A stretch of 64,000 nt of DNA from NCBI RefSeq assembly GCF_018333375.1, contig NZ_BORW01000011.1, positions 111,932 through 175,931 on the forward strand, read 5' to 3'. Position 1 is the first letter of the stretch; each line of letters begins with the position of its first letter. This DNA comes from Paenibacillus cookii. Lineage in GTDB: Bacteria; Bacillota; Bacilli; Paenibacillales; Paenibacillaceae. Position numbers and translations under genes: made by a program. Below, one piece after another: positions 35,027 to 43,509 of the stretch. The notes below the pieces were generated by a model. It did no database searches and was not told where the DNA came from. It saw only the letters and a list, made by a program, of their open reading frames with translations.

Positions 35027-37612
35027 ATGTTCAAGAAGACGTTAAGTTTGGTGCTTGCGGCGATGGGCGGACCGTCCGTTTCGGCCAAGCCGGAAGGAGG
35101 CGGCAAAGGCTCGGCGCCTTCCGGGCAGGGTTACAGCTGGGAACGGGTGAAGGTCGTCGGCGGAGGCTTTGTCCCGGGCATTGTTTTTAACCCGAGCGAA
35201 AAGGATCTGATCTACGCCCGGACCGATATCGGAGGAGCTTACCGGTGGGATCCGGCCTTGAAAAAGTGGAAGCAGCTGCTCGATTTTGTCGGGGCCAAGG
35301 AATGGAACATGCTTGGCGTCGATACGCTCGCGACCGATCCGGTGGAGACGAATCGCCTGTACGTGGCGGCCGGCACGTATACCAACGACTTTACCGACAT
35401 GAACGGGGTGCTGCTGCGTTCGATGGACAAAGGAGAGACGTGGCAGCGCACGGAGCTTCCTTTCAAACTCGGCGGGAATATGCCGGGACGCTCCATGGGC
35501 GAGCGGCTGGCGATCGATCCGAACGATAACCGCATCCTGTACATGGGCACCCGCAGCGGCAACGGGCTGTGGCGGAGCTCGGATTACGGGGCGACCTGGC
35601 AGAAGGTGGAGAGCTTTACGGCGGTCGGCAACGTTCGAGATCCGTATAACGACCTGGTGGGCGTCGTATGGGTCACGTTTGATCCTTCCACGGGGAGCAG
35701 GGGAAAAGCGACCCGGACGATTTATGCCGGGGTAGCCGATACCGAACATAGCTTGTATCGCAGCACCGACGGCGGCCAGACGTGGGAACCTGTGCCTGGA
35801 CAGCCGGCTCAAGGTTTCATCCCGCATCACGGCATCCTGTCCGCGAACGGAAACCTGTACGTGACGTACACCAAGGAAGTGGGGCCGTATAACGGAGGCG
35901 AAGGTTCCGTATGGAAATACGAGACCGTTTCCGGCAAGTGGACTGACATTAGCCCGACGGGGGCGGGGAAGACCGACAGCCCTTACGGCGGCTTGGCCGT
36001 GGATGTGCAGCATCCCGATACCGTCATGGTCGCAACGATGAACAAATGGTGGCCGGACGAGTTCATCTACCGAAGCACCGACGGCGGCAAGACATGGAAG
36101 CCGTTTTGGACGCTTGATGACGCCAAGGACCCGGTCCGGACCAATCAATATACGATCGATTATTCGCTGGCTCCCTGGCTGGATTGGGGAGAGAAAAAGA
36201 ACCTGCCGGAGCAGAATCCGAAGCTGGGCTGGATGATCGGCGACCTCGAAATCGATCCGTTCGATCCGGACCGGATCATGTACGGCACGGGAGCGACGCT
36301 GTACGGCTCCAATAACGTGACGGCGCTGGACAAAGGGCAGAACGTCAACATTTCCGTTATGGCCGACGGGATAGAAGAAACGGCGGTAATGGGCCTGATC
36401 AGCCCGCCGTCGGGGGCGCATCTGCTGAGCGCCATGGGGGATATCGGCGGCTTCCGCCACGAGGATCTGACCCAGGCGCCGCCGATGATCACCAATCCGT
36501 ATCTGGGAACCAGCACGGATATCGACTACGCCGAGCTGAACCCGAACATCGTCGTTCGCGTCGGCAACAGCGAGGGCTCGAATCCGAGAATGGGCGTCTC
36601 CATGGACAACGGCAAAACGTGGAGACCGGCTGCCAACGCCTGGGTTTCGCCGTCCAATGACGCGACGCAGGGCGGTTATGTTGCGGTCGGTGCCGACGGC
36701 TCATCCATGGTCTGGAGCCCGTCCAATGCGGCGGACCCCAAGCCGGTGAGCTACTCGAAAGACCTGGGCGCGACCTGGAAGGCTTCGTCCGGCATCCCAA
36801 GCGGCGCCAGAGTCTCCTCCGATCGGGTGAATCCGAAGAAATTTTACGGCATCGCGGACGGCGTATTCTACGTCAGCGTGGACGGCGGGGCGACCTTTGC
36901 GAAGGCGGCAACCGGATTGCCGACGTATTTGACCAGCAATTTCAAGGCGATGCCGGGAGTGGAAGGGGACATTTGGGTAGCCGCGGCAGAGGATAACACC
37001 GATCGGGACAGCCCGTATGGACTTTGGCATTCCACCGATTCCGGAAAGACGTTTAAGAAATTGGATCAGGTTCAGGCCGCCGCGGCCATCGGGTTCGGCA
37101 AAGCCGCGCCGGGCCAAAGTTACATGGCGCTGTACGCCCATGCCTCCATCGGCGGCCGGGACGGCATTTACCGCTCGGACGATGCGGGCAGAACGTGGAT
37201 TCGCATCAATGACGACCGGCATCAATTCGGCGCGGCGAACACGGCGATCACCGGTGACCCGAGAGTGTACGGACGGGTGTATTTGGCCACGAACGGCCTG
37301 GGGATCGTGCTCGGCGAGATGGCTGGGACTCCGGGGACGGCAGCGCCCGTGATCACGGTGGACGGCAAAAATAAAAAGCAAAACAACAGGAACTACGTGC
37401 TTTCCGGCCATGTCAGCAAGCCGGTGGCCGATGCCCGGATCAGCGTTCGCTTGAATGGCGGCGAGCCGATGTATCTCAAGGTAAACAACGGCAAATTCAA
37501 CGGGAAGCTCACCTTGGCAAGCGGCACGAACCGTATCGTGCTCGAAGCCGTCGATAGCGACGGGAACAAGGCAAGCGTTGAAATGACGGTAGAATATAAC
37601 GCTAAAAAGTAG
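35027..37612 (+). CDS. GH74-type xyloglucanase / sialidase-like beta-propeller glycoside hydrolase
   Basis: An 861-residue exported enzyme of the twin-propeller GH74 type, which cleaves the beta-1,4-glucan backbone of xyloglucan. Propeller (Asp-box) motifs recur, e.g. STDGGQTWEPV, STDGGKTWKPF, STDSGKTFKKL and SDDAGRTWIRI. The conserved acids lie in ARTDIGGAYRWD (about residue 66) and MIGDLEIDPFDPDRIMYGTG, which frame the active cleft. A C-terminal Ig-like domain of about 90 residues (VITVDGKNKK to the end) follows. The signal peptide is unusually short: MFKKTLSLVLAAMGGPSVSA has a hydrophobic core of only about 9 residues. The ATG follows AAGGAGGGAGATTC. Likely CcpA control through the upstream cre. 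Confidence 0.93.
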   Translation: MFKKTLSLVLAAMGGPSVSAKPEGGGKGSAPSGQGYSWERVKVVGGGFVPGIVFNPSEKDLIYARTDIGGAYRWDPALKKWKQLLDFVGAKEWNMLGVDTLATDPVETNRLYVAAGTYTNDFTDMNGVLLRSMDKGETWQRTELPFKLGGNMPGRSMGERLAIDPNDNRILYMGTRSGNGLWRSSDYGATWQKVESFTAVGNVRDPYNDLVGVVWVTFDPSTGSRGKATRTIYAGVADTEHSLYRSTDGGQTWEPVPGQPAQGFIPHHGILSANGNLYVTYTKEVGPYNGGEGSVWKYETVSGKWTDISPTGAGKTDSPYGGLAVDVQHPDTVMVATMNKWWPDEFIYRSTDGGKTWKPFWTLDDAKDPVRTNQYTIDYSLAPWLDWGEKKNLPEQNPKLGWMIGDLEIDPFDPDRIMYGTGATLYGSNNVTALDKGQNVNISVMADGIEETAVMGLISPPSGAHLLSAMGDIGGFRHEDLTQAPPMITNPYLGTSTDIDYAELNPNIVVRVGNSEGSNPRMGVSMDNGKTWRPAANAWVSPSNDATQGGYVAVGADGSSMVWSPSNAADPKPVSYSKDLGATWKASSGIPSGARVSSDRVNPKKFYGIADGVFYVSVDGGATFAKAATGLPTYLTSNFKAMPGVEGDIWVAAAEDNTDRDSPYGLWHSTDSGKTFKKLDQVQAAAAIGFGKAAPGQSYMALYAHASIGGRDGIYRSDDAGRTWIRINDDRHQFGAANTAITGDPRVYGRVYLATNGLGIVLGEMAGTPGTAAPVITVDGKNKKQNNRNYVLSGHVSKPVADARISVRLNGGEPMYLKVNNGKFNGKLTLASGTNRIVLEAVDSDGNKASVEMTVEYNAKK

Positions 37613-37636
37613 GAGCAAAACGAAAGGGATAGAACA

Positions 37637-37677
37637 AAAAGGGATGCCCCGGTCCACCGGCCGGAAGGCATCCCTTT
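37637..37677. terminator. bidirectional terminator between GH74 gene and trpS
   Basis: AAAGGGATGCC pairs with GGCATCCCTTT; inner GC pairs extend the stem. A run on the left serves trpS, short T run on the right serves the GH74 gene. Confidence 0.85.
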
Positions 37678-37719
37678 ACTATTTTGCAAGAATCAGGCGG
37701 GTTGCCGTCCGATTCCATC

Positions 37720-38730
37720 CTATTTGAAATAATGGATCCCCATAGCCTCGCGTACCTCGCCCATCGTCTGCCGGGCAGCGCTCCGAGCTTTGGCCGTGCC
37801 CGCCATCAGCACTTCGTCGATATATCGCGGACGATGTTTGTATGTTTCGCGCCGTTCGCGGATCGGCTGCATTACGTCCTCGATCGCATCCGTTACCATG
37901 CCTTTGCAGGCGGCGCAACCTATGGCGCCTTTTTGGCAGTTTTCCCGGATGTCTTCGCTGCCTTCAGGGCGGAAAATGCAGTGGTAGCCGAACACCGTGC
38001 ATCGATCGGGATGGCCCGGATCGGTTTTATGAATGCGCGCGGGATCGGTCTTCGCCTTTCGGATTTGCATGCTCACTTCCTCGGGAGAAGCGTCCAGCGT
38101 GATGGCATTGCCGAGGCTTTTGCTCATTTTGCTGCCGCCGTCGAGTCCGTCCAGACGTTCGCCGACGAGAATGTCCGGCTCCACCAGCACGGGGGCGTAT
38201 AATTCGTTGAATCGGCGCACGATTTTCCGGGCCTGCTCGATATGCGGAATCTGATCTTCCCCGGCCGGGACAAGCGTCGCCTTAAAGGCGGTAATGTCGG
38301 CCGCCTGGCTGACCGGATACCCGAGAAAGCCGTAATAGAGATCTTCGTAGCCGCGTTCTTTGGCTTCATGTTTGACGGTGGGATTATGCCGCAGCGAGCT
38401 GACCGTGACGAACATCGAAAAGATAACGGTCAGCTCGGCGATTTCGGGGATCATCGACTGCACGAAGATGGTGGAGCGCTCCGGATCGATCCCGACGGAC
38501 AAGTAGTCCAGCGCGACTTGGCGCACGCTTTCGGCAAGCAGTTCAGGCCGATGGAAATGGGTCGTCAGCGCCTGCACATCCGCGAGCATGATATAGGTCT
38601 CATATTGCCGCTGCAGCTGCAAGCGGTTTTTGAGGCTGCCGACGTAATGGCCAAGGTGCAGCTTTCCGGTCGTGCGGTCTCCGGTCAATACGATCTCCCG
38701 TTTGGTTTGCGTTGTCATTTGGGTTGTCAT
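37720..38730 (-). CDS. trpS: tryptophan--tRNA ligase
   Basis: Charges tRNA-Trp with tryptophan using ATP. A 336-residue class I synthetase of the TrpRS type with the HIGH-like motif TGKLHLGHYVGSL (about 22-34) and KMSKS loop GGSKMSKSLGN (about 201-211). A GAIGCAACKGMVTD segment (about 275) carries Cys residues in the C-terminal helical region, as in many Bacillota TrpRS2-type enzymes. The ATG at 38730 follows TTAGGAGGAATTCTA. It is preceded by a long leader with a T-box riboswitch and, between the T-box terminator and trpS, a short ORF with tandem Trp codons. Both point to induction when charged tRNA-Trp is low. Confidence 0.97.
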   Translation of the reverse strand: MTTQMTTQTKREIVLTGDRTTGKLHLGHYVGSLKNRLQLQRQYETYIMLADVQALTTHFHRPELLAESVRQVALDYLSVGIDPERSTIFVQSMIPEIAELTVIFSMFVTVSSLRHNPTVKHEAKERGYEDLYYGFLGYPVSQAADITAFKATLVPAGEDQIPHIEQARKIVRRFNELYAPVLVEPDILVGERLDGLDGGSKMSKSLGNAITLDASPEEVSMQIRKAKTDPARIHKTDPGHPDRCTVFGYHCIFRPEGSEDIRENCQKGAIGCAACKGMVTDAIEDVMQPIRERRETYKHRPRYIDEVLMAGTAKARSAARQTMGEVREAMGIHYFK

Positions 38731-38800
38731 TAGAATTCCTCCTAAGGGTGAAGTTGTTCTTTTTCGTTCCGACGTTGAGCCGCCACCAACCGTCCTCCAT
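38600..38800 (-). CDS. putative Trp leader ORF overlapping the trpS start
   Basis: An ORF of 66 codons begins at ATG 38800, with a textbook ribosome site (GGGAGGTGAT, 38814-38805) at 8-base spacing. Codons 5 and 6 are tandem Trp codons (TGGTGG, 38788-38783; protein begins MEDGWWRLNV). It runs in a different frame through the trpS ribosome site and start codon (38730) and ends 130 bases inside trpS. The encoded tail is low-complexity (NSNDNPNDNAN) and not protein-like, so the product is probably not functional; the act of translating it may be. This resembles the rtpLP leader of the Bacillus subtilis anti-TRAP operon, which also follows a T-box. The function is inferred. Confidence 0.5.
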   Translation of the reverse strand: MEDGWWRLNVGTKKNNFTLRRNSNDNPNDNANQTGDRIDRRPHDRKAAPWPLRRQPQKPLAAAAAI

Positions 38801-38935
38801 GGCCATCACCTCCCATAAAAATCATATGAACCCTAAGCCCGAATTCCAAAGCGGCCATCCGTGAAACCTGCTCGGCGAAAAAAAGGACTGCGGTTGCGAC
38901 GGACGCATTCCATGCCCTCCCCGATGTTCCCGAAA

Positions 38936-39307
38936 TCAAAAAAGGCCCCGTCCTGCGAAAAGCGGCATGCCGGGATTTCCGGTCATATCGCTTTCCAAGG
39001 ACGAAGCCGTCAGCTTCGCGGTGCCACCTTGTTTGGCCGCTCTTTTCCATGGGAAAAGGCCGCCCTGCTCATCAGGTACGGAAGCGGCAGCCCTTTAAGC
39101 TCCTCTTCGATACCCTGCCCCGGTTAACGGTGGGGACACGCCGCCCGTCCTACTAATCGCCGCCGAAAATCGCGGTTTACGTTCAGACCGGTCGCTCCGA
39201 AGCCCACTTCCGCCAACGCAGCCACCGGCTTGCACCACCCGCCGGCTCTCTTGAGGCTCGCTGTCCGCGTACTCTTCTTCATCATCGCGAATATGGGGTT
39301 CATTGTA
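38936..39307 (-). promoter_or_regulatory. T-box riboswitch (tRNA-Trp specific) upstream of trpS, with promoter -10 and terminator
   Basis: Read on the minus strand: a TACAAT -10 element (39307-39302), then stem I features (AAGAGTACGCGG, AGAGAGCCGG, GTGCAAGCCGG), the specifier context GAAG-TGG-GCTTCGGAG with UGG = Trp (39206-39204), the T-box sequence AAGGTGGCACCGCG (39030-39017) that pairs with uncharged tRNA NCCA ends, and a terminator GGCTTCGTCCT (39008-38998) / AGGACGGGGCC (38954-38944) followed by six to seven Ts. The terminator 5' arm lies just after the T-box, so antiterminator and terminator are mutually exclusive. The class is certain; stem I pairing was judged by eye. Confidence 0.92.
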
Positions 39308-39483
39308 CCGCATTTGCCGGCAAAAGGGAATAGGCTTTCGATCGAACGCATCTTCTTTAAGTTTCTTTAGGTTTTTTTGAAAAATAGCAAAGACCTGCAG
39401 GGTATCCTGAAATCAGGAACGGCGAAAATGCCTGAATCGAGACATAGCTTAGGATAGGAAGCATGCTAAGGAGGACTATTTCC

Positions 39484-40083
39484 ATGTATGACCAACAACT
39501 GCGAGATGAACGATATCATCAGCAAAATAACGATGCCGGGGCCCGCCCAGCCGATTCGAATCCGGCCCATGCGGCGATCAAGCTGGGCGTGATCCTGCTG
39601 TTCGTCGTGTACCTGTACGCGCTCGTCAAAATCATCCTGTTCAAATTCGGCAGCATCAGCCCGGTGTATTACTTGCGGGAGCTGATCGATCATATCCTGC
39701 ATCCCGGGATGATCGCCGACCGGCTTCGGATGGTCAGCAATCTTATGCCGCTCCGGGAGATCGAGGGCTACCTCCGCGACCTGGGAGACGGGGTCAGCTT
39801 CATGAACTTTTTCGGAAACATCGCCGCGTTTATGCCGCTCGGCTTTTTGCTGCCGATGGTGTGCGGCGTCCGCTCGATGACGCTTCCCAAAGTCCTATTG
39901 TTATCCTTTGGCGTCAGCCTGGCGTTGGAATCGCTGCAGCTCGTCCTTTTTATCGGCACCTTTGACGTCGACGACATCATCATGAATACCGCCGGGGGGC
40001 TGCTGGGATACGCGGCATACCTCGTGCTGTATTTTCTTTTGAAGCAAGGGGAGCAAGGAAGGAGCAGAAATCAACCGTTTTAA
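39484..40083 (+). CDS. VanZ family membrane protein
   Basis: A 199-residue protein with a hydrophilic N-terminus (about 1-35) and four to five membrane segments. VanZ-like hallmarks: NLMPLREI, NFFGNIAAFMPLGFLLPM, SLALESLQLVLFIGTFDVDD (outlined by ALESLQLVLFIGTFDVDD) and NTAGGLLGYAAY. VanZ homologues are linked to low-level teicoplanin resistance in one case but mostly have unknown roles; a resistance role should not be assumed here. The ATG at 39484 has AAGGAGGAC 8 bases upstream. A perfect TCCTGA-AA-TCAGGA repeat (39405-39418) lies in the region between the divergent T-box promoter and this gene. Confidence 0.9.
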   Translation: MYDQQLRDERYHQQNNDAGARPADSNPAHAAIKLGVILLFVVYLYALVKIILFKFGSISPVYYLRELIDHILHPGMIADRLRMVSNLMPLREIEGYLRDLGDGVSFMNFFGNIAAFMPLGFLLPMVCGVRSMTLPKVLLLSFGVSLALESLQLVLFIGTFDVDDIIMNTAGGLLGYAAYLVLYFLLKQGEQGRSRNQPF

Positions 40084-40087
40084 ACGG

Positions 40088-40136
40088 CAAAAGCCGTCCC
40101 GGGTCGATCATTAGACCTTTCGGGACGGCTTTTTTA
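40088..40136. terminator. bidirectional terminator between VanZ gene and hemL
   Basis: AAAAGCCGTCCCG-GTC pairs with GAC-CGGGACGGCTTTT; flanked by A and T runs. Confidence 0.93.
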
Positions 40137-40186
40137 TAGTCATGGCATCGCGAACTCGAATTGTGCGTTGCCTTTGGCGCCTTATC

Positions 40187-41500
40187 TTATTTTTTGCTCA
40201 TTTCGCGGAAGGAGGCGTCGGCCGCTTCGAGCGTGTCGATGATATCCTGCTCGGTATGGGCCGTCGTCAGGAACCAGGCTTCATATTTGGATGGCGCCAG
40301 GTTGACGTTGCGGTTCAGCATGTTGCGGAAGAACGCGGCAAATGCTTCGCCGTCCGTATCCTGCGCCTCGTCGTAATTGGTGACCGGATGGTCGCAGAAA
40401 TGCGTGGACAACGAACCCCGGATCCGGTTGATCGTCAGCGGCACGCCGTATCGGTCGGCCGATGCCTGCAGTCCGTCCGCAAGCTTGGCGGCCAGGCGGT
40501 CCATCTCTTCATAGACGCCTTCGCCCTGCAGCACTTCCAGGCAGGCGATGCCCGCCGCGATCGAAGCCGGGTTGCCGGCCATCGTGCCTGCTTGGTATGC
40601 CGGGCCGAGCGGCGCGACCTGCTCCATGACTTCCTTGCTGCCGCCATAAGCGCCGATCGGCAGCCCGCCGCCGATGATTTTGCCGAGCGCGGTCAGGTCG
40701 GGCTTGATCGCCTCATGGTTGGCCAGGCCCGCAAACGTTTGGGTCGATCCGTAGTGGAAACGGAAAGCGGTGATGACTTCGTCGTAAATGACGAGCGAGC
40801 CGTTATCGCGGGCCAGCCGGCAGAGCCCTTCAAGGAATCCGGGCTTCGGCATGACCATGCCGAAGTTGCCGACGATCGGCTCGACCATGACGGCGGCGAC
40901 GTCTTTGCCCCAGGTATCCAGCGCTTGTGCGAGGCCGTCCAGATCGTTGAACGGAACGGTGATCACTTCCTGCGCGATGCTGGACGGCACGCCCGCGCTG
41001 TCGGGGGTCCCGAGCGTGGAAGGCCCGGATCCCGCCGCAACCAGCACGAGATCGGAGTGGCCGTGGTAACAGCCGGCAAATTTGATGATCTTGCTCCGGC
41101 CCGTATACGCGCGGGCGACGCGGATCGTCGTCATGACCGCTTCGGTGCCGGAGTTGACGAAACGGACCTTGTCCATGGAAGGGATGGCTTCTTTGAGCAT
41201 CCGGGCCATGCGGATTTCAAGTTCGGTCGGCGTGCCGTACAGCGTGCCGTTTTCCGCGGCCTGCGTTATCGCCGCCGTGATGTGGGGATGGGCATGTCCG
41301 GTAATGATCGGGCCGTAGGCCGCCAAATAATCGATGTAGCGGTTGCCGTCTTCATCCCAGAAGTAAGCGCCTTTGGCTCTCTTCATAAAGACGGGCGCCC
41401 CGCCGCCTACCGCCTTAAACGAACGGGAAGGGCTGTTGACGCCGCCGACGATGTGCTGAAGTGCTTCCTGGTAAAGCTGTTCGGAACGAGAACGATTCAT
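40187..41500 (-). CDS. hemL: glutamate-1-semialdehyde 2,1-aminomutase
   Basis: PLP enzyme that converts glutamate-1-semialdehyde to 5-aminolevulinate, the tetrapyrrole precursor. 437 residues, class III aminotransferase fold. Motifs: [15 protein letters not shown] at the start, [35 protein letters not shown] before the PLP region and the PLP lysine in [17 protein letters not shown]. It is not in a hemAXCDBL cluster. Position near a bcp gene recalls Bacillus subtilis gsaB-ygaF, so this is more likely the gsaB paralogue; I use hemL as the general name. Start ATG at 41500, with AAGGAAG 9 bases upstream. It follows the LCP gene by 65 bp on the same strand. Confidence 0.95.
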   Translation of the reverse strand: MNRSRSEQLYQEALQHIVGGVNSPSRSFKAVGGGAPVFMKRAKGAYFWDEDGNRYIDYLAAYGPIITGHAHPHITAAITQAAENGTLYGTPTELEIRMARMLKEAIPSMDKVRFVNSGTEAVMTTIRVARAYTGRSKIIKFAGCYHGHSDLVLVAAGSGPSTLGTPDSAGVPSSIAQEVITVPFNDLDGLAQALDTWGKDVAAVMVEPIVGNFGMVMPKPGFLEGLCRLARDNGSLVIYDEVITAFRFHYGSTQTFAGLANHEAIKPDLTALGKIIGGGLPIGAYGGSKEVMEQVAPLGPAYQAGTMAGNPASIAAGIACLEVLQGEGVYEEMDRLAAKLADGLQASADRYGVPLTINRIRGSLSTHFCDHPVTNYDEAQDTDGEAFAAFFRNMLNRNVNLAPSKYEAWFLTTAHTEQDIIDTLEAADASFREMSKK

Positions 41501-41564
41501 TGAATTTCAACTTCCTTTCGATGTATGTGACAATCCTCCATTTAGAAACACAGGCGGGCAGCCG

Positions 41565-42623
41565 TCAATCGCTGCTGCCCGTACTGCCGCTTTTGCCGGA
41601 CGTGGCGTCCTGCGATTCGGTATTGGTTGTTCCGGACCCGGCGGTTCCGTCGCTGGAAACCGGTACCGTGGCCGGTTTGTTGAAAACGTCTTGAATATAA
41701 TCCTTCAATTTGGATTCGCTCGATACGGTAAGCACCGCCGCTCCGCCGATGGTTCTTTCTTTGAGCAGCTTCATGGGCGGAATTTGCTCGCTGCCGGCCA
41801 TCTGGCTTTTGTAGCCGACCGTCGCCAGCTTCCACATGTCGTTCACCGATAAATTCGTATCGATGTATGGACTGACCTCCTCCAAAATATCCGGAAGTTT
41901 CATGATGGAGGTGGTGGACTGCATTTTTGCGGCGACGGCTTTCAGGAAAGCGCGCTGGCGCTCGGTCCGGGAGAAGTCCGAAGTCGCGTCGTGGCGGAAA
42001 CGGACATATTGCAGCGCCGTTTTTCCGTCGAGATGCTGCATGCCTTTTTTCAGGTCGATGTCGTATTCGTGTTTATCCGCGGCGCTGGGATAATACATGT
42101 CTTTTTCCACGTAAAAATCGACGCCGCCGACCGCATCCACCAGCTTGATAAAGCCTTGGAAGTCGGTGTAAACGTAATATTGGATCGGAATGCCGAGCAA
42201 ATCGCCGACCGCTTTCATGGCCGTGTTCGGACCGTGGGTGATCGCGGTGTTGATTCGGTCCTTTCCGTGCTCAGGAATGTCCGTGTACGTATCTCGCAAG
42301 ATGGAAAACAGATGAATCCGCTTTTTGACCGGGTCGAGGGAGGCGACCATCATGCTGTCCGACCTGGGAATCTCGCCTTCGGAGATGCCGCGGGCATCCA
42401 CGCCCATGAGGAGGATGTTGACGGGTTCGGTGCCTTCCCATTTGGGAGGCTCGGGGACTTTGGCTTCGACGGGAGTCACGTTTTTAAAAGGGGAGGCTTC
42501 GCCGGTTTTTTGCAGGCCCTGCAAACCGTTGTATATCGAAGTAAAATAATATACCGCGTAGCCGATGACGGCTACCAAGATGATGGCTATAATCCATAAT
42601 ATCGTTTTTTTCCTTGAAGTCAT
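41565..42623 (-). CDS. LytR-CpsA-Psr (LCP) family cell-wall glycopolymer transferase
   Basis: A 352-residue membrane protein with a short cytoplasmic N-terminus, one transmembrane helix (about 7-29) and an extracellular LCP domain (about 60-290). Family blocks: NILLMGVDARGISEGEIPRSDSMMVASLDP (outlined by LLMGVDARG and RSDSMMVASLDP), FSILRDTYTDIPEHGKDRIN (outlined by SILRDTYTDIP and KDRINTA), QYYVYTDFQGFIKLVDAVGGVD and LQYVRFRHDATSDFSRTERQR (outlined by YVRFRHDATSDFSRTERQ). It links teichoic or other polymers to peptidoglycan using polyprenyl donors. A Ser/Thr/Gly-rich tail ends it. ATG at 42623 with GAGAAGGA directly upstream. Divergent from bcp. Confidence 0.95.
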   Translation of the reverse strand: MTSRKKTILWIIAIILVAVIGYAVYYFTSIYNGLQGLQKTGEASPFKNVTPVEAKVPEPPKWEGTEPVNILLMGVDARGISEGEIPRSDSMMVASLDPVKKRIHLFSILRDTYTDIPEHGKDRINTAITHGPNTAMKAVGDLLGIPIQYYVYTDFQGFIKLVDAVGGVDFYVEKDMYYPSAADKHEYDIDLKKGMQHLDGKTALQYVRFRHDATSDFSRTERQRAFLKAVAAKMQSTTSIMKLPDILEEVSPYIDTNLSVNDMWKLATVGYKSQMAGSEQIPPMKLLKERTIGGAAVLTVSSESKLKDYIQDVFNKPATVPVSSDGTAGSGTTNTESQDATSGKSGSTGSSD

Positions 42624-42807
42624 TCCTTCTCTTCCTTTCAAGTTATGCTGATAAAGGAGGCTTTTGCTGTATCATTCGACAATTTGTAGGATAAGGATTC
42701 ATTTATTATAATTTTTTTTGACAATACAATCAATTTTACCTTGGGATATTGCATTTGATGGCACCCGATGTTGGCATGGATTGCCTGCCGAAAGGAGCAC
42801 GAAGAAT

Positions 42808-43269
42808 ATGACAGAACTGGCGATCGGACAAGAGGTTCCGGATTTTACCCTCCCGGCATCCAGCGGCGCGGACGTTACGCTGAGCAGTTTCCGCGGACGA
42901 AAGGTCGTTTTGTATTTTTATCCAAAAGACATGACGGAAGCCTGCACCAAGGAGGCTTGCAGCTTCCGGGACGCGCACCCGTTGCTGGAAGAGAAGGGGG
43001 CGGTGGTGCTTGGCATCAGTCCCGACCCGATCAAATCCCACGGCAAGTTTACGGAGAAATACGGCCTGCCGTTTCTGCTGCTGTCGGACGAGGATCACCG
43101 GGTGAGCGAGATGTACGGCGTCTGGCAGCTGAAAAAGATGTACGGCCGCGAATATATGGGCATCGTCCGCTCGACCTTCCTCATCGATGAAGACGGCAAG
43201 CTGCTGAAGGAATGGCGCAAGGTGAAGGTCAAGGGCCATACCGAGGACGTCCTGTCCGCTTTATCGTAA
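42808..43269 (+). CDS. bcp: thiol peroxidase Bcp (peroxiredoxin Q)
   Basis: A 153-residue thioredoxin-fold peroxiredoxin that reduces hydrogen peroxide and organic peroxides in the cytosol. The peroxidatic Cys46 and a resolving Cys51 lie in MTEACTKEACSFRD; the family usually has TPGCT, so the Pro-Gly is Glu-Ala here, a modest oddity. Other motifs: VLYFYPKD, GISPDPIKSHGKF and RSTFLIDEDGKL. The ATG at 42808 has GAAAGGAG upstream; a longer frame from 42718 lacks a ribosome site. Own terminator follows. Confidence 0.95.
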   Translation: MTELAIGQEVPDFTLPASSGADVTLSSFRGRKVVLYFYPKDMTEACTKEACSFRDAHPLLEEKGAVVLGISPDPIKSHGKFTEKYGLPFLLLSDEDHRVSEMYGVWQLKKMYGREYMGIVRSTFLIDEDGKLLKEWRKVKVKGHTEDVLSALS

Positions 43270-43282
43270 ACTGTGACCCAAA

Positions 43283-43325
43283 GATCCCGGCGCTGTGCAG
43301 CCTCATGGCGGACGCCGGGATTTTT
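43283..43325 (+). terminator. terminator after bcp
   Basis: GATCCCGGCG pairs with CGCCGGGATT, followed by Ts; loop of about 20 nt. Confidence 0.8.
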
Positions 43326-43381
43326 GGCGTTTCGCTCAGCCTGCTCCGGCTGTTTCCGCAGTGAGTTCCTAAGAATATAAG

Positions 43382-43476
43382 TTAGAATATTCTAAGCAAA
43401 CCATGGTGAAATTTCAGTGAAAACAAATGTAAACACATCATTATCCATTTACAATTTAGAATATTCGAAGTATAAT
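43382..43476 (+). promoter_or_regulatory. MarR gene promoter with two copies of a 14-bp palindrome
   Basis: TTAGAATATTCTAA (43382-43395) is a perfect palindrome. A near-copy, TTAGAATATTCGAA (43456-43469), sits exactly between a -35-like TTTACA (43448-43453) and TATAAT (43471-43476), which are 17 bp apart. The two sites are 74 bp (about seven helical turns) apart. This layout is typical of a MarR repressor blocking its own promoter. Confidence 0.8.
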
Positions 43477-43509
43477 GGTGATTATCCGGTAAGGAAAGAG
43501 GAGAATTAC

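Noticed and set aside
39484..40083. glycopeptide resistance based on the VanZ-like gene
   Set aside because: No vanHAX-type genes are nearby, the ddl in the window has a D-Ala-D-Ala type omega-loop Tyr, and VanZ homologues are widespread in non-resistant bacteria.
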